64,000 bases of DNA from Petasospora fabianii (Eukaryota > Ascomycota > Saccharomycetes > Phaffomycetales > Wickerhamomycetaceae), in assembly GCA_022641835.1 (NCBI GenBank), contig CP048718.1, forward strand, positions 806,001-870,000, read 5' to 3'. The notes under the pieces are model-generated. The model did not search any database, was not told the origin of the DNA, and saw only the letters and a list, made by a program, of their open reading frames with translations. Both the position numbers and the translations under genes were made by a program. Positions 9,437-19,485 of the stretch are shown here, in pieces (position 1 is the first letter of the stretch; each line of letters begins with the position of its first letter).

Positions 9437-10519
9437 TTACAAGGACTCCAGAGCCTGCTTGAGAGCTGGAACCACTTGTTTTCTACTAGCCTTTATGTTC
9501 TTTTGATTGTAAATCGTAAGCCCAGACTCAGTTGTCTGCTCAACCTCAAGATCTAGCTCCTTATCGAGTTTAGAATCCTTTGCAAGCTTGATCAAGAGTT
9601 TATCAGATTCATCTTTTGCAATGAAGACGATCTGTCTGCAAAAGTTACCATTTTTTTCGAAAGAAGTCATTACGACAAGGATGTCAAGTGATAGATCTGA
9701 CAAGTACTTCTTCATCTGATCTTTAAAATCTGTGTGGTGCTCAAGCAGCCATTCAAATGGTTTCACAACAGAGCTGAAACCAACATTCTTCTCCACTTCA
9801 GCACTTCCAACACCAAATTCAAAGAACTTGTAATCTTTAGTTAAGATTTCTCTTGCAGTTAAACTTGAGATGTCTTCTTTAGCCTCTTGCAATTGCGTGA
9901 ACCATGTAGTTGTATCCTGTGCCGGGATGAAGCTAGCATATTTCTTAGCCATCTCATAGTCTTGTGTTTCCATTCTTGAGGTTAGATTACGAGTATCAAT
10001 GACCAATGGGGCTAGTAACAACCTTACAACTTCAGAGTCGAGAGTAGCACCTTTCTCAAGCCAATACTTTGCGACGAGAGTTGAGCAACTCCCCGTTTTT
10101 TCAATGATACGAGGCTCTGAATTCAGAAACAGACCTTCATCTTCATGATGATCAATGATTCCAGTGACTTCAAGTTCCAACTCTGCAATCTTACCCTGTG
10201 GAGAGTTATGGTCCACAAGGACTAATTCATTAGGAGACAGATGCTCGAGGTCATCAACGTAGTACAATTGGTTTGCATCGAGACCATTAGACGAAAAGAC
10301 AAGCTCAATATCCTTTCTTGCACTGAGATCTGCCCTGGCAAAGTTTAGAAAGGGAAGTAATGGTTTTTGGGGATCAACTTGATGGGAGAAGTATGCGTAT
10401 GTTATGGCACAGATTACTGAGTCGAGGTCACCTGATTGATTACCGGAGACGAGTCCATACTTCTGAGTTGAGCCAATGGAGGTTCTCAATGTCTTAAGAA
10501 AGTTATTAATCTTGGACAT
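9437..10519 (-). CDS. PPX1: Exopolyphosphatase (DHH family)
   Basis: A 360-residue protein (397 in S. cerevisiae). The N-terminal DHH domain shows SGNQSGDLDSVICAITYAY (motif I with the metal-binding Asp residues), LVDHNSPQG (motif II) and IIDHHEDE (the DHH motif). A DHHA2-type C-terminal domain follows, with the expected acidic and lysine-rich substrate region. Ppx1 removes terminal phosphate from inorganic polyphosphate in the cytosol and mitochondria using divalent metal. It is divergent from the TMEM205-like gene across only 154 bp. Confidence 0.95.
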   Translation of the reverse strand: MSKINNFLKTLRTSIGSTQKYGLVSGNQSGDLDSVICAITYAYFSHQVDPQKPLLPFLNFARADLSARKDIELVFSSNGLDANQLYYVDDLEHLSPNELVLVDHNSPQGKIAELELEVTGIIDHHEDEGLFLNSEPRIIEKTGSCSTLVAKYWLEKGATLDSEVVRLLLAPLVIDTRNLTSRMETQDYEMAKKYASFIPAQDTTTWFTQLQEAKEDISSLTAREILTKDYKFFEFGVGSAEVEKNVGFSSVVKPFEWLLEHHTDFKDQMKKYLSDLSLDILVVMTSFEKNGNFCRQIVFIAKDESDKLLIKLAKDSKLDKELDLEVEQTTESGLTIYNQKNIKASRKQVVPALKQALESL

Positions 10520-10673
10520 AGTGAGTTACTTATTGAGTAGTATAAAGTGTGGTTAACTGTTATGACTGTTCTGAGGGTCGCGTTATGTGCGGTGATATAT
10601 TTCACGCCACTTTCTCTTCGACAACTACACTACAACTACTACTTAGAGAACAACCATAACTACACACAACAAC

Positions 10674-11144
10674 ATGTCTGCTCTTCTTCCTGCTGCTCAT
10701 CTTTATTCCTGGGCTGCCATTTGGGGTGGTTCAGGTTATTACTCTTATGTTGCTTCTCCAATTGCATTTAAGACCCTTTCTCGTAAGGAGTTTGGTGCTT
10801 TGCAAAACAAGGTGTTCCCACATTTCTTCCTTGCACAGACTCTTGCTCCATTAGTAATTGGTGCCACTGCACCATATTTACTCGGTACAGGTGCTCTTGC
10901 TACTCTTGGAGTTGCTTTTATCGGTGGTGCTGCTAACAAATGGTGGCTTCTCCCAGTTTGTAAGGACATTAAGGAGAAACGTTTCATCCTTGAAGATGCT
11001 GGTCAAACAGACTCTGAAGAACACAAGAGACTCACTAAGGAGTTTGGTAAGATGCATGGTTTGTCACTTGCTTTTAACATGGTTAACTTCTTGGCCTTAA
11101 CCGGATACGGTTATATCTTGCTTAAGGGTTTGATCCGTAAGTGA
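10674..11144 (+). CDS. TMEM205-like (DUF4149) membrane protein
   Basis: 156 residues with four hydrophobic segments (about 10-30, 50-72, 76-95, 130-152). The layout matches the TMEM205/DUF4149 family: an N-terminal helix beginning LYSWAAIWGGSGYYSYVASPIAF, a SRKEFGALQNKVFPHFF linker, two central helices, then a hydrophilic EEHKRLTKEFGKMHGLS loop before the last helix. Family function is poorly known; human TMEM205 is linked to drug export. Expected in an internal or plasma membrane. Start taken at the ATG just after a CAACA-rich leader. Confidence 0.75.
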   Translation: MSALLPAAHLYSWAAIWGGSGYYSYVASPIAFKTLSRKEFGALQNKVFPHFFLAQTLAPLVIGATAPYLLGTGALATLGVAFIGGAANKWWLLPVCKDIKEKRFILEDAGQTDSEEHKRLTKEFGKMHGLSLAFNMVNFLALTGYGYILLKGLIRK

Positions 11145-11419
11145 GTAACTACTCATAACTCTACTGTATATACAACTTTCAATACGAAGACATGATTACA
11201 ACTCTTTCATCCTCTTTATGATGACATTGCATGATATGTACACAAATATATGGGCAATTTTTGGACGTTAGTTGTAAAGGTGGTAACATAACGCTGAAGT
11301 GAAACAAGTGTTGTCGTTAAAGTCTGGGCATAGTTCAAGTGTATAGTTGGGAATGTGGTTTTGTTCATCACAGCGTAAGACAAGGAGGGCAATTGGTCAA
11401 TGACATATAGAGGATAAGT

Positions 11420-11926
11420 TTAATCCTGCTCCTCTGCATCAAGCTGAACAGAGTCACCACCAAGGAAGGAGGCGATACTGAGTGGAGGTTCCATAGCCAT
11501 CATCATGATGATATACTCGTAAATCTCCTGTGGAACAGATTTCTGGTAAACATTAAGGATATCAGTAGGGTTAGGATACACAGCAAGGGCTCTATAGAAG
11601 CAAAGAGCAGATTTGATTTCATTACCCGGCACAGCAGCGAGTTGTTCACCCATAGTGACTTGGGTCATAAAGTATTGCTCCTTAGCAGCAGCATCTGTTG
11701 GGATTGGATCCTCTTCAAGTGACTTTGTAAGCAATTCCTTAACCTCATTGACCTTAACTTGCTTAGCCTTAGAAGCTTGTTCTTCAACTTGTTTCTGTTG
11801 TTGCTTCTTAGACTTTCTAAGCTTTCTTCTAAAGTCTGCATTGTGGCGACGAGAGTAGTCGAAGTAGACGGCATAGCCGAGGGCAACAGCGCCAACGGTG
11901 GCAAGAACAGCTGTGACTTTGGACAT
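11420..11926 (-). CDS. TOM20: Mitochondrial import receptor Tom20
   Basis: 168 residues from the ATG at 11926. An upstream extension to 11968 would place a second hydrophobic stretch before the anchor and is unlikely. The N-terminal signal anchor (VTAVLATVGAVALGYAVYF) is followed by a basic linker (DYSRRHNADFRRKLRKSKKQ) typical of Tom20. A single TPR-like receptor domain follows (EIKSALCFYRALAVYPNPTDILNVYQKSVPQEIYEYI). The tail is short and acidic. Tom20 sits in the outer membrane and binds presequences for the TOM complex. It shares a 249-bp bidirectional promoter with SLX9, holding a TTCGCGAA site. Confidence 0.96.
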   Translation of the reverse strand: MSKVTAVLATVGAVALGYAVYFDYSRRHNADFRRKLRKSKKQQQKQVEEQASKAKQVKVNEVKELLTKSLEEDPIPTDAAAKEQYFMTQVTMGEQLAAVPGNEIKSALCFYRALAVYPNPTDILNVYQKSVPQEIYEYIIMMMAMEPPLSIASFLGGDSVQLDAEEQD

Positions 11927-12052
11927 TATAGAAATAGAACAAGTTATGAATACTTTGAAAAGACTCAAATATACTTCAAATAGAAGAAAACAACCGAAAA
12001 GAGACGATTTATTGGTGAATCAGTGGTTCGTCCAAAGGCTCAAATTTTTCAG

Positions 12053-12060
12053 TTCGCGAA
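12053..12060. promoter_or_regulatory. TTCGCGAA element between TOM20 and SLX9
   Basis: TTCGCGAA lies almost midway between the two divergent start codons, 127 bp from TOM20 and about 116 bp from SLX9. Confidence 0.5.
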
Positions 12061-12175
12061 AATATGTTGGTTATGAGCCCTGGCCTCTTTATAGAGAGAG
12101 AGAAATTTACTAAGACATAAACTTATAATCTCTATTTATCTTAGTCTGTTAGTCTATTGATCGGTATATTAAGAG

Positions 12176-12732
12176 ATGGTATGTTATATCGTTATACTTT
12201 GGTAGTATGATAACTAACACAAGCATAGGCTAAGAGAACTCAGCTTAGAACTAAGGTTGCTAGGGCCTCTACAAAGTCTTCTAAGGCCACGGCAGAAGAC
12301 CTTCCAGAAGATCCACAAGCTTTCCTTCATGCTTATAAGGAGACTAAGAAGGAGAAATTACAGAATAAGCGTTCTCAACTCTTGAATAAGTTGAATGCCC
12401 ATGATGGTATCTCTAAATCGTCACAACGCAGAATTAAGCGTAAACAGAGAGATGAGTTAAAGCCAAAGATGCAAGACCTTTTAGAGACATTAGAATCAGA
12501 AGTTGGTAAAGATACTATAAATCTTGTTGATTCTAAGGAGTTTATCGCTTCAAAGACCAAAAGAGTTAATGCTCCATCTACAAAAACAAGAAAAGGTATT
12601 AAAAAAGTTGAAGATATGGAACGACAGAGATTTGGTGCAGTGTTAAAAGATGCCACTTTTAAGAAGTCTCCATTCCAAGCTTTAAAGGAGAGTATAGCTA
12701 ACAGAATCGCTGCTGAGAATACTTCAAAATGA
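12176..12732 (+). CDS. SLX9: Ribosome biogenesis protein Slx9 (spliced)
   Basis: Exon 1 is only the ATG (12176-12178), followed directly by donor GTATGT. The intron is 50 nt with AACTAAC (12212-12218) and acceptor TAG (12226-12228). Exon 2 (12229-12732) begins AKRTQLRTKVARAS. The 168-residue product has the Slx9 pattern: a basic N-terminus, DPQAFLHAYKETKKEKL, then GISKSSQRRIKRKQRDELK leading to a PKMQDLLETLE helix, and the closing SPFQALKESIANRIA. Slx9 joins pre-40S particles in the nucleolus and assists 18S rRNA maturation and export. Without the intron there is no in-frame ATG before residue 50, which supports the model. Convergent with the GPD1-type gene. Confidence 0.9.
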
Positions 12733-12783
12733 CTTTTAATGATTGTATAATATAAAATAGCATAAGTTTTTAATGATAAGATG

Positions 12784-13932
12784 TCAACTCGAGTAGTTTG
12801 GCTTAGTAATACTCCACTTGTTCTCAAGCATATAAGGAAGAATACCAATCTTAACACCATGGAAAAGGATTTGATAAGTTGTTTCGAATAATGGGAACTC
12901 CTCTTCAAACCCTCTGTTCTTAATCACAGTATGAATCTCCTTAGCCGTGATTAATCCCTGTGCACTTTGACCATTCAACAATTCCTTCTCAACTTCATGA
13001 GCTGACTTACCAGTTTGTGCCATCGTCTTTGCCAACTTGAAGTTTCTACCACCAGTACAAGTGGTAAACAGGTCTGCAACACCAGCACTCTCCTCAGTGA
13101 AAGAACTCACTTTACAATCTGGGAAGAATTTTCTTCCAAATTTGATCATCTCTAACAATCCTCTTCTCATGATTGCAGCTTTAGCATTATCACCCCATTC
13201 CAAACCTTCAACAAAACCAACACTAATAGCAATGATGTTCTTTAAGGCACCAGCAACAGAGATACCAGCAATATCTTCAATAACATGAACATGGAAATAT
13301 GGTCTGTGGAAAAGTGTGTATAACACAGTTGGGTCAACATCACCAGGAACATAATCATCAGGGAGTGGGTATGCAATTGTAGTCTCTGAGAATCTTTGCT
13401 CTGCGACTTCTTGTGCAAGATTAGCACCTGCTAAGACACCACAATGGATTCCAAGTGAATCCTGGATCAAATCAGATAAAAGTTCAATGGAATCAGCAGT
13501 AACACGTAACCCCTTCAGACAAGATATAGCACGAGTCTTTGGATTGATTTTACCCTTTAATTGAGCCATGATCGATTCAAGATGTTGATGTGGAACGTTG
13601 AAAATGATGATATTTGCATCTTGAACAGCTTCAAGGAGATCAGGAACTGCAATAAGATTCTCTGGAAGTTTGATCCCCGGTAGATACTTCTTATTGATAT
13701 GATCCCTATTGATAATCTCTGAAAGCTTCTCACCTTCAAACTCTTCCTCATACACCCACATCTTAGTAGTCTCTTCAAACAACAATGGATTCTCCCTTGT
13801 GTTCTCTGCAATGATCTTTGCAACGACTGTCCCCCAATTACCAGAACCGATAATGGCAACATTGAAAGGTGAGTCCTGGATATTGGTATAGTGAACCGAG
13901 CTATCGACTGTCATTTGTTGTGAATCTGTCAT
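12784..13932 (-). CDS. GPD1: NAD-dependent glycerol-3-phosphate dehydrogenase
   Basis: 382 residues, the usual size. The Rossmann motif is GSGNWG (29-34). Substrate-domain motifs CLKGLRV, GVLAGANLAQEVAEQ, VAGALKNIIAISVGFVEGLEWGDNAKAAIM and FTTCTGGRNFKLA follow in order; the catalytic Lys is in GALKN. It reduces dihydroxyacetone phosphate to glycerol 3-phosphate, feeding glycerol (osmolyte, redox sink) and glycerolipid synthesis. The N-terminus lacks the PTS2-like peptide of S. cerevisiae Gpd1. With one gene in view I cannot separate GPD1 from GPD2. Confidence 0.95.
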   Translation of the reverse strand: MTDSQQMTVDSSVHYTNIQDSPFNVAIIGSGNWGTVVAKIIAENTRENPLLFEETTKMWVYEEEFEGEKLSEIINRDHINKKYLPGIKLPENLIAVPDLLEAVQDANIIIFNVPHQHLESIMAQLKGKINPKTRAISCLKGLRVTADSIELLSDLIQDSLGIHCGVLAGANLAQEVAEQRFSETTIAYPLPDDYVPGDVDPTVLYTLFHRPYFHVHVIEDIAGISVAGALKNIIAISVGFVEGLEWGDNAKAAIMRRGLLEMIKFGRKFFPDCKVSSFTEESAGVADLFTTCTGGRNFKLAKTMAQTGKSAHEVEKELLNGQSAQGLITAKEIHTVIKNRGFEEEFPLFETTYQILFHGVKIGILPYMLENKWSITKPNYSS

Positions 13933-14639
13933 ATTAATTAGTTCTTCTTCACCTCTCTCAAATCACTCCTTTGACCATAATATTGGGCAATCAGAGCTGT
14001 TTTTAAAGGCTCCATATCGGATGATAGAATTAGGAAAGAGGTGATCTCACATGGTGACACATTTAATGATGCGGGTTGCCCGGGTAATCATGACAGAGAC
14101 ATCAGATGCTGTCTTCTTTTTTTCAATGACTAATGAGGAAATATAAGGGGAATAGCGTATGATTTAATTGAAAATGACTTGATTAAATTGATTAATTGAA
14201 TCTCTAAGGGAGTGGCTATCACCCGATATGATTATTGTTAATTTGGTATCATCGGACACCGAATGGTGTGGATCAGACTATTGTTTGAGATTTAAGACAA
14301 CTTGCATCAACTGAAGGTCGGCTCTCCACCACTTTTAGTCGTACGTGATTATTGAATGGGTAATTTGTTCACAGAAGCATGACCAGGTCCATGTGATGAA
14401 CTTCTGATTACTAGGTTTGTGACCAGATGGCCATGACCTATTAGTAGGGGTCCTGGTAGTAACAAGCCGAAGGTGTAACCTAACAGTATAGTTGTCAGGA
14501 GAACTACAGTCTATCAGAGATATACAGCTAACCTTTATCAGGTTATCTCACTCTACTAGATATCTAGGTGTCTTTCTATCATATAGAAAGCCAATAACAA
14601 AATGATCACTTTTGATGGAGTCATTATTCTTTAGTATGT

Positions 14640-14694
14640 ATTACATAATCCTTAAAATGGATTACATAATCATTAGGCTCTATATTACATAATC
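14640..14694. repeat. Three copies of ATTACATAATC
   Basis: An 11-bp element repeated three times at 21- and 23-bp spacing, 140-190 bp before DIS3. Each copy is nearly its own inverse (GATTA-CA-TAATC in the middle one), suggesting paired protein-binding half sites. Confidence 0.7.
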
Positions 14695-14713
14695 CGGTAC
14701 ACACCACACTTTA

Positions 14714-14721
14714 TTCGCGAA
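14714..14721. promoter_or_regulatory. TTCGCGAA element of DIS3
   Basis: TTCGCGAA 112 bp before the DIS3 start, the same octamer as in other promoters of this window. Confidence 0.5.
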
Positions 14722-14832
14722 CTCGTTTGATGTCCCCCCAAAAAGATGCTCATCGAAAATTTTGTATGTAAGCGCCACTGAGGAACTACACTTAAGAGAC
14801 ACATTTGTACCATAAGACCTATAAGAATAGCC

Positions 14833-17769
14833 ATGTCTGCATCTACTGTTAGTAGAAAGAGACTATCAGATGGCCTTACTGTTACATCAAAGGTCTTTGT
14901 GAGGTCGAGAAATGGAAATGCTTCTAAGATTGTCAGAGAACACTATCTCAGAAACGATATCCCGTGCTTGTCAAAAGCCTGTACTGAATGTGGTAGCATT
15001 GCTGCTCCAGATGCCCATGGTGAGCTACCCAAGTTCATCTTAAGTGAAGCCCCATTGAAATTGAAAGAGATTGGGAACCATTACGTTGTCGTTGATACAA
15101 ACATTGTGCTTCAGTCTATTGATCTCTTGGAAAACAACCAGATCTTCTTTGATGTCATCGTCCCACAGACTACACTCGATAAAGTTAGAAATAAGAGTTT
15201 CCCAATCTACAACAGAATAAGAACATTGTGTAAAGACAATGAGAAAAGATTCATTGTCTTCCACAACGAGTTCCATGAAGAGACATTCACTAAGAGACTT
15301 GATTCTGAAACCATCAATGATAGAAACGATAGAGCTATTAGAAATGTTACAAAATGGTTCCAATCACATCTCGAATCAACAGGAATCAAGATTGTGCTAA
15401 TCACAAATGACAAACTCAACAAAGAAGCTGCCATCAAGGAAGGTATCACTACAAAGACACTCCAGGAGTACGTTGATTTGTATCCAAACGCTAATGAGCT
15501 TAAGGACCTCATCCCAACAGAAGATACATTCAAGGCAAGGGAAAAGAAAGAGACATTCTTTAATGATTACTACTCTACTGCCAGACTCATGGGTGGACTT
15601 AAAAACGGTACATTGTACCAGGGTTCAATGAGTATCTCCTCTTACAACTTTCTTGAAGGTGAGATCTCAATCTCATCCTTGCCAAAGCCACTTCTCATCA
15701 TAGGTAGTGAAAACCTCAACAGAGCATTCAATGGAGACTCAGTCATCGTGGAGATTCTGCCAAAGTCTCAATGGAAGAAGGCTTCTACTATGATCATCGA
15801 TGATGACAATCTCAACACTAATGAAGATCCAGATAACGAAGAGTCACCTTTCATCTCTGATAAAGAAAGACGTCTTCTCACCCAGGATGCAATCAACACT
15901 CAAAACTCTACATTGGAGCTCCAACCAACCGGTCGTGTCGTTGGTATCGTAAAGAGATCATGGAGACTTTATGCTGGTCAAATTGTTGAGAATTCTGTCT
16001 CGAAGACCATCTCCAATTCGGCAAAATCATGCTTTGTTAAGTTGATGGATAAGTGTCTCCCACGTGTCCGTATCCGTACACGTCGTGCTAATGAGCTTCT
16101 CGGTAAGAAGATCGTTGTTGCCATTGACTCTTGGTCCACACATACCAAATACCCAGAGGGTCATTTCGTCAGATGTCTAGGTGAATCTGAGTCTGTCGAA
16201 GCTGAAACTGAAGCATTATTGCTTGAGCATGACGTTGAATACCGTCCTTTCTCCAAAGCTGTTCTCGATTGTTTGCCTGCAGAAGGTCACGATTGGACAG
16301 TACCAGAGGATTTACAGGATCCTGCTGTACTAGCTAAAGACCCACTATTGCCACAGAGAAAGGACTTTAGAGATAAACTTGTTTGTTCTATTGATCCTCC
16401 AGGTTGTGTTGATATCGATGATGCTCTGCATGCTAAGAAGTTGCCAAATGGTAACTGGGAGGTTGGTGTCCATATTGCTGACGTTACTCACTTTGTTAAG
16501 CCAGGTACAGCATTAGATGCTGAAGGTGCTTCGAGAGCCACATCTGTCTACTTGGTTGATAAGAGAATTGATATGTTGCCAATGTTATTGGGTACCAACC
16601 TGTGTTCTTTGAAGCCATACGTTGAGAGATTTGCCTTCTCTGTTATCTGGGAACTTGATGATGATGCAAACATTGTCAATGTCGAGTTCAACAAATCTAT
16701 CATTAAGTCCCGTGAGGCATTCTCATACGAGCAGGCTCAGCTCCGTATTGATGATGCTAACCAAAAGGATGAGTTAACCCAAGGTATGAGAGCACTTCTT
16801 CACCTATCTAAGAAGCTCAAGCAACAAAGATTGGATGCTGGTGCATTGAATTTGGCATCTCCAGAAGTTAAGGTGCACATGGATAGTGAGACGTCTGACC
16901 CAGGTGAAGTCGAGATTAAGAAACTCTTCGAGACTAACTCTCTCGTTGAAGAGTTCATGTTGTTGGCAAATATCTCTGTTGCTCGTAAGATCTACAGTGA
17001 ATACCCACAGACTGCCATGCTTAGAAGACATAATTCCCCACCAGCAACCAACTTTGAGAAGTTGAACGATATGCTCAGAGTCCGCAAGAACTTGTCAATC
17101 TCCATCGAGTCATCCAAGGCTCTTGCTGATTCTCTTGATCGTTGTATCGATCCATCTGATGAATATTTCAACACATTGGTTCGTATCATGTCTACCCGTT
17201 CCATGACCGCTGCTGAGTACTTCTCCTCTGGTTCGTTCGGATACCCAGAGTTCCGCCATTACGGTCTCGCTGTGGACATCTACACCCATTTCACATCTCC
17301 AATCAGACGTTACTGTGATGTTGTCGCTCATCGTCAACTTGCCGCTGCTATTGGATATGAACCACTTGATCTTTCCCATAGAGATAAACAGAAGATGGAA
17401 TTGATCTGCAAGAACTTGAACAAGAGACACAGAAATGCCCAGTTTGCCGGTAGAGCATCTATCGAGTACTATGTTGGTCAGGTTATGAAGAATAATGAGT
17501 CTACAGAGACCGGATATGTGATCAGAGTGTTCAGCAATGGTATTGTCGTTCTCGTTCCAAAGTTTGGTGTTGAGAGTTTGATCAAGTTGGATGATTTGAC
17601 AACACATGTTAATGATGCCAAGTTTGAGGAGGACAAGTACGAGTTGACTTTCAAGCAGCAAGATGGTTCTATTAGAAGTGTCGCTGTGTTTGATAAGGTT
17701 CAGGTTGAGGTTAGATCTGTGTTAGATCAGAGTGTTGGTAAGCGTAAAGCTCAGCTCATTTTGAAGTGA
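14833..17769 (+). CDS. DIS3: Exosome catalytic subunit Dis3/Rrp44
   Basis: 978 residues (1001 in S. cerevisiae) with every Dis3 domain in order. The CR3 motif has Cys45, Cys50 and Cys53. The PIN endonuclease shows [18 protein letters not shown] and later acidic residues ([19 protein letters not shown]). Two cold-shock domains follow, then the RNB exonuclease with DIDDALH (527-533) and HIADVTHFV, and a C-terminal S1 domain. It degrades RNA 3'-5' and cuts it internally as the active subunit of nuclear and cytosolic exosomes. Leu532 of DIDDALH is encoded by CTG, evidence for standard decoding. Confidence 0.98.
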   Translation: MSASTVSRKRLSDGLTVTSKVFVRSRNGNASKIVREHYLRNDIPCLSKACTECGSIAAPDAHGELPKFILSEAPLKLKEIGNHYVVVDTNIVLQSIDLLENNQIFFDVIVPQTTLDKVRNKSFPIYNRIRTLCKDNEKRFIVFHNEFHEETFTKRLDSETINDRNDRAIRNVTKWFQSHLESTGIKIVLITNDKLNKEAAIKEGITTKTLQEYVDLYPNANELKDLIPTEDTFKAREKKETFFNDYYSTARLMGGLKNGTLYQGSMSISSYNFLEGEISISSLPKPLLIIGSENLNRAFNGDSVIVEILPKSQWKKASTMIIDDDNLNTNEDPDNEESPFISDKERRLLTQDAINTQNSTLELQPTGRVVGIVKRSWRLYAGQIVENSVSKTISNSAKSCFVKLMDKCLPRVRIRTRRANELLGKKIVVAIDSWSTHTKYPEGHFVRCLGESESVEAETEALLLEHDVEYRPFSKAVLDCLPAEGHDWTVPEDLQDPAVLAKDPLLPQRKDFRDKLVCSIDPPGCVDIDDALHAKKLPNGNWEVGVHIADVTHFVKPGTALDAEGASRATSVYLVDKRIDMLPMLLGTNLCSLKPYVERFAFSVIWELDDDANIVNVEFNKSIIKSREAFSYEQAQLRIDDANQKDELTQGMRALLHLSKKLKQQRLDAGALNLASPEVKVHMDSETSDPGEVEIKKLFETNSLVEEFMLLANISVARKIYSEYPQTAMLRRHNSPPATNFEKLNDMLRVRKNLSISIESSKALADSLDRCIDPSDEYFNTLVRIMSTRSMTAAEYFSSGSFGYPEFRHYGLAVDIYTHFTSPIRRYCDVVAHRQLAAAIGYEPLDLSHRDKQKMELICKNLNKRHRNAQFAGRASIEYYVGQVMKNNESTETGYVIRVFSNGIVVLVPKFGVESLIKLDDLTTHVNDAKFEEDKYELTFKQQDGSIRSVAVFDKVQVEVRSVLDQSVGKRKAQLILK

Positions 17770-17868
17770 TGCTTTGGTCGGTCTTTTACGAATCCTGTTT
17801 AATGACGAATGTAAAATGCAATTAACTTGTAATTTTAATAGAGTTCCATGTAGCAAAAAGGAATATAA

Positions 17869-19152
17869 CTAAGCGTAAACCTTCTCGTAGTTCTTCATCT
17901 CATCAACGAGGTACTTGTTGAACTCGGAGTAGTTGTCCAAGTAGATGTGGTGACCTGAGCTGCTAAACTCGATGACATCACTCTTGTATGGGGTATGTTC
18001 TGTGATCTTCTTGGTACAATCAATACCACCTTGACGTGGCATCCAATCCTCATCACCATAGGCCCAGACCGTGTCACAAGTGATTTGCTCTATCTTGTCG
18101 ACAAGTGGAGTCTTTGGAACACCACCAGCAGCAAGAATCCGAGGCATGTAATACTCACCTGCACCTGGAGCGTTGAAGATTCTATAGGTGTAGTCATGTA
18201 GAAGGTTCTGCTCCTTTTGGGTAAGCTTAGCAAATCTTCTAGATGTCCAACCAGAAGTCACCATGGATCCGAATGGACCAGCGTTTCTGACGAGAGCAAA
18301 GGGAGAAACACTCTTCTCCCAAAGCCAGTCAAACCAGACTGGGATCTCACCAGGTGGCTTTGGGTCTCTGTAAATACCAGCAGGTGAAATACAGAGCAGT
18401 TTCTGCACGTGCCCTGGGTACTTCATAGTGTAAAGAGCAGAGACATATGCACCAAGAGAATGGGAGCACATGAGCATCTTGTCGATTCCACGCTTTTGTC
18501 TCCATGTCTCAAGAGTGTCGAGGAAGTAGGTCTCGATAGACTCTGCCTTGTCAAACTTTGGTCTCGAGGAACAACCATAGCCCAACAAGTCAAGGGCATG
18601 GATACACCAGTTTGGGTTCTTGCTGATCTCGTCAAAGTTTTTCAAGTAGAAACCAAGACCGGCACCGTATCCATGGATCAAGACGAAATGATTAAGTTTG
18701 CTTGGGTCGGCGTTCTTTGGGTATATCGTAAATTCATTCATGTATCTGCCTTTAGAGACTTCAACTTTCAACACTTCAGAGGTTCTTGGGTCTGTAGAGT
18801 CCTGTGTATCAGCATTAACAGCGGCATTTGTGTCTGCGTATGTGCTTGAACCCGTGTAGAAGGGCAAGAGACGCAAGAGGGCGTCTTGAGCTCTATCGAG
18901 CTCCTTTCTCTTCATGTAATCCTTGAAACTTGTTGTGGCATCTAGTGGAAACAGCTTTGCGGTAACTATCTTGTGTAGTGGGAGGGCCGTTGGCGCTGTG
19001 GATCTCTTGTACCCATCAGCCTGGTTGTGGTTGTGAACAGATGGACTCGTGGGCTTGGGTTGCACCATCTTTGCTGGGGCGCCTGGGGCCGCCGTCTCAG
19101 AGATGAGAGTGTGGAAAGTAGTGAAGAGACTGCTCTTGCGGATTCTGGACAT
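17869..19152 (-). CDS. CLD1: CLD1/ECM18/ICT1-family mitochondrial alpha/beta hydrolase
   Basis: 427 residues from the first ATG (19152). The N-terminus (MSRIRKSSLFTTFHTLISET) is basic and lacks acidic residues early on, a likely mitochondrial signal. The alpha/beta fold shows LIHGYGAGLGFYLKNFDEIS (oxyanion region), CSHSLGAYVSALY (Ser nucleophile), an Asp in WAYGDEDWM and His in GHHIYLDN. The last fits the H-x4-D motif shared by CGI-58, Ict1 and Cld1. Cld1 removes an acyl chain from cardiolipin before remodelling by Taz1; Ict1 is a lysophosphatidic acid acyltransferase. Most yeasts outside the whole-genome-duplication clade have one member, usually called CLD1; that choice is inferred. Confidence 0.82.
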   Translation of the reverse strand: MSRIRKSSLFTTFHTLISETAAPGAPAKMVQPKPTSPSVHNHNQADGYKRSTAPTALPLHKIVTAKLFPLDATTSFKDYMKRKELDRAQDALLRLLPFYTGSSTYADTNAAVNADTQDSTDPRTSEVLKVEVSKGRYMNEFTIYPKNADPSKLNHFVLIHGYGAGLGFYLKNFDEISKNPNWCIHALDLLGYGCSSRPKFDKAESIETYFLDTLETWRQKRGIDKMLMCSHSLGAYVSALYTMKYPGHVQKLLCISPAGIYRDPKPPGEIPVWFDWLWEKSVSPFALVRNAGPFGSMVTSGWTSRRFAKLTQKEQNLLHDYTYRIFNAPGAGEYYMPRILAAGGVPKTPLVDKIEQITCDTVWAYGDEDWMPRQGGIDCTKKITEHTPYKSDVIEFSSSGHHIYLDNYSEFNKYLVDEMKNYEKVYA

Positions 19153-19485
19153 GATCACAATGTTTGCATCCTCTGTTTAGACGTCAAAGTTGGTAAGAAG
19201 TGAGCGATGAGGTGGAATTTATGTGTCAGATTCTCGGCTCGGGGAAGTCTCAAGTCTCGAAGCTGTTGAGATGTTGGCACTGGTGTTTGGGTGTTTTGGG
19301 GGTGTGGTCCCTGACTATGTGTCTCGTACCAGAGAATGGTTGGGGAAGCAAAGATCACGTGCTTCAACTAAGAGTTAGTATTAGTTCCAATATTATACTA
19401 CAATGGTGATTTACATGACTAAAAACGTCGATTAGAAAGGGAAAAAGGGCAGAAAACAGATATTAATATGTAAACCAAGGGTAAT
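19153..19485. promoter_or_regulatory. CLD1-like promoter, FET3 3' flank
   Basis: 333 bp between two minus-strand genes. It has an E-box CACGTG at 19356-19361 and CTCGGGGAAGT at 19238-19248, an 11-mer also found before GCV1 and THR4. No gene seen. Confidence 0.4.

Larger units (their letters stand above)
13933..14832. promoter_or_regulatory. GPD1/DIS3 divergent intergenic region with palindromes
   Basis: 900 bp without a gene. AGGGG (stress-response-type) occurs at 14146-14150 and 14446-14450. Three short dyads follow one another: TAACCT/AGGTTA (14529-14545), CTAGATATCTAG (14556-14567) and CTTTCTAT/ATAGAAAG (14572-14590). Three direct copies of ATTACATAATC lie at 14640-14650, 14661-14671 and 14684-14694. 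TTCGCGAA is at 14714-14721. Confidence 0.6.
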
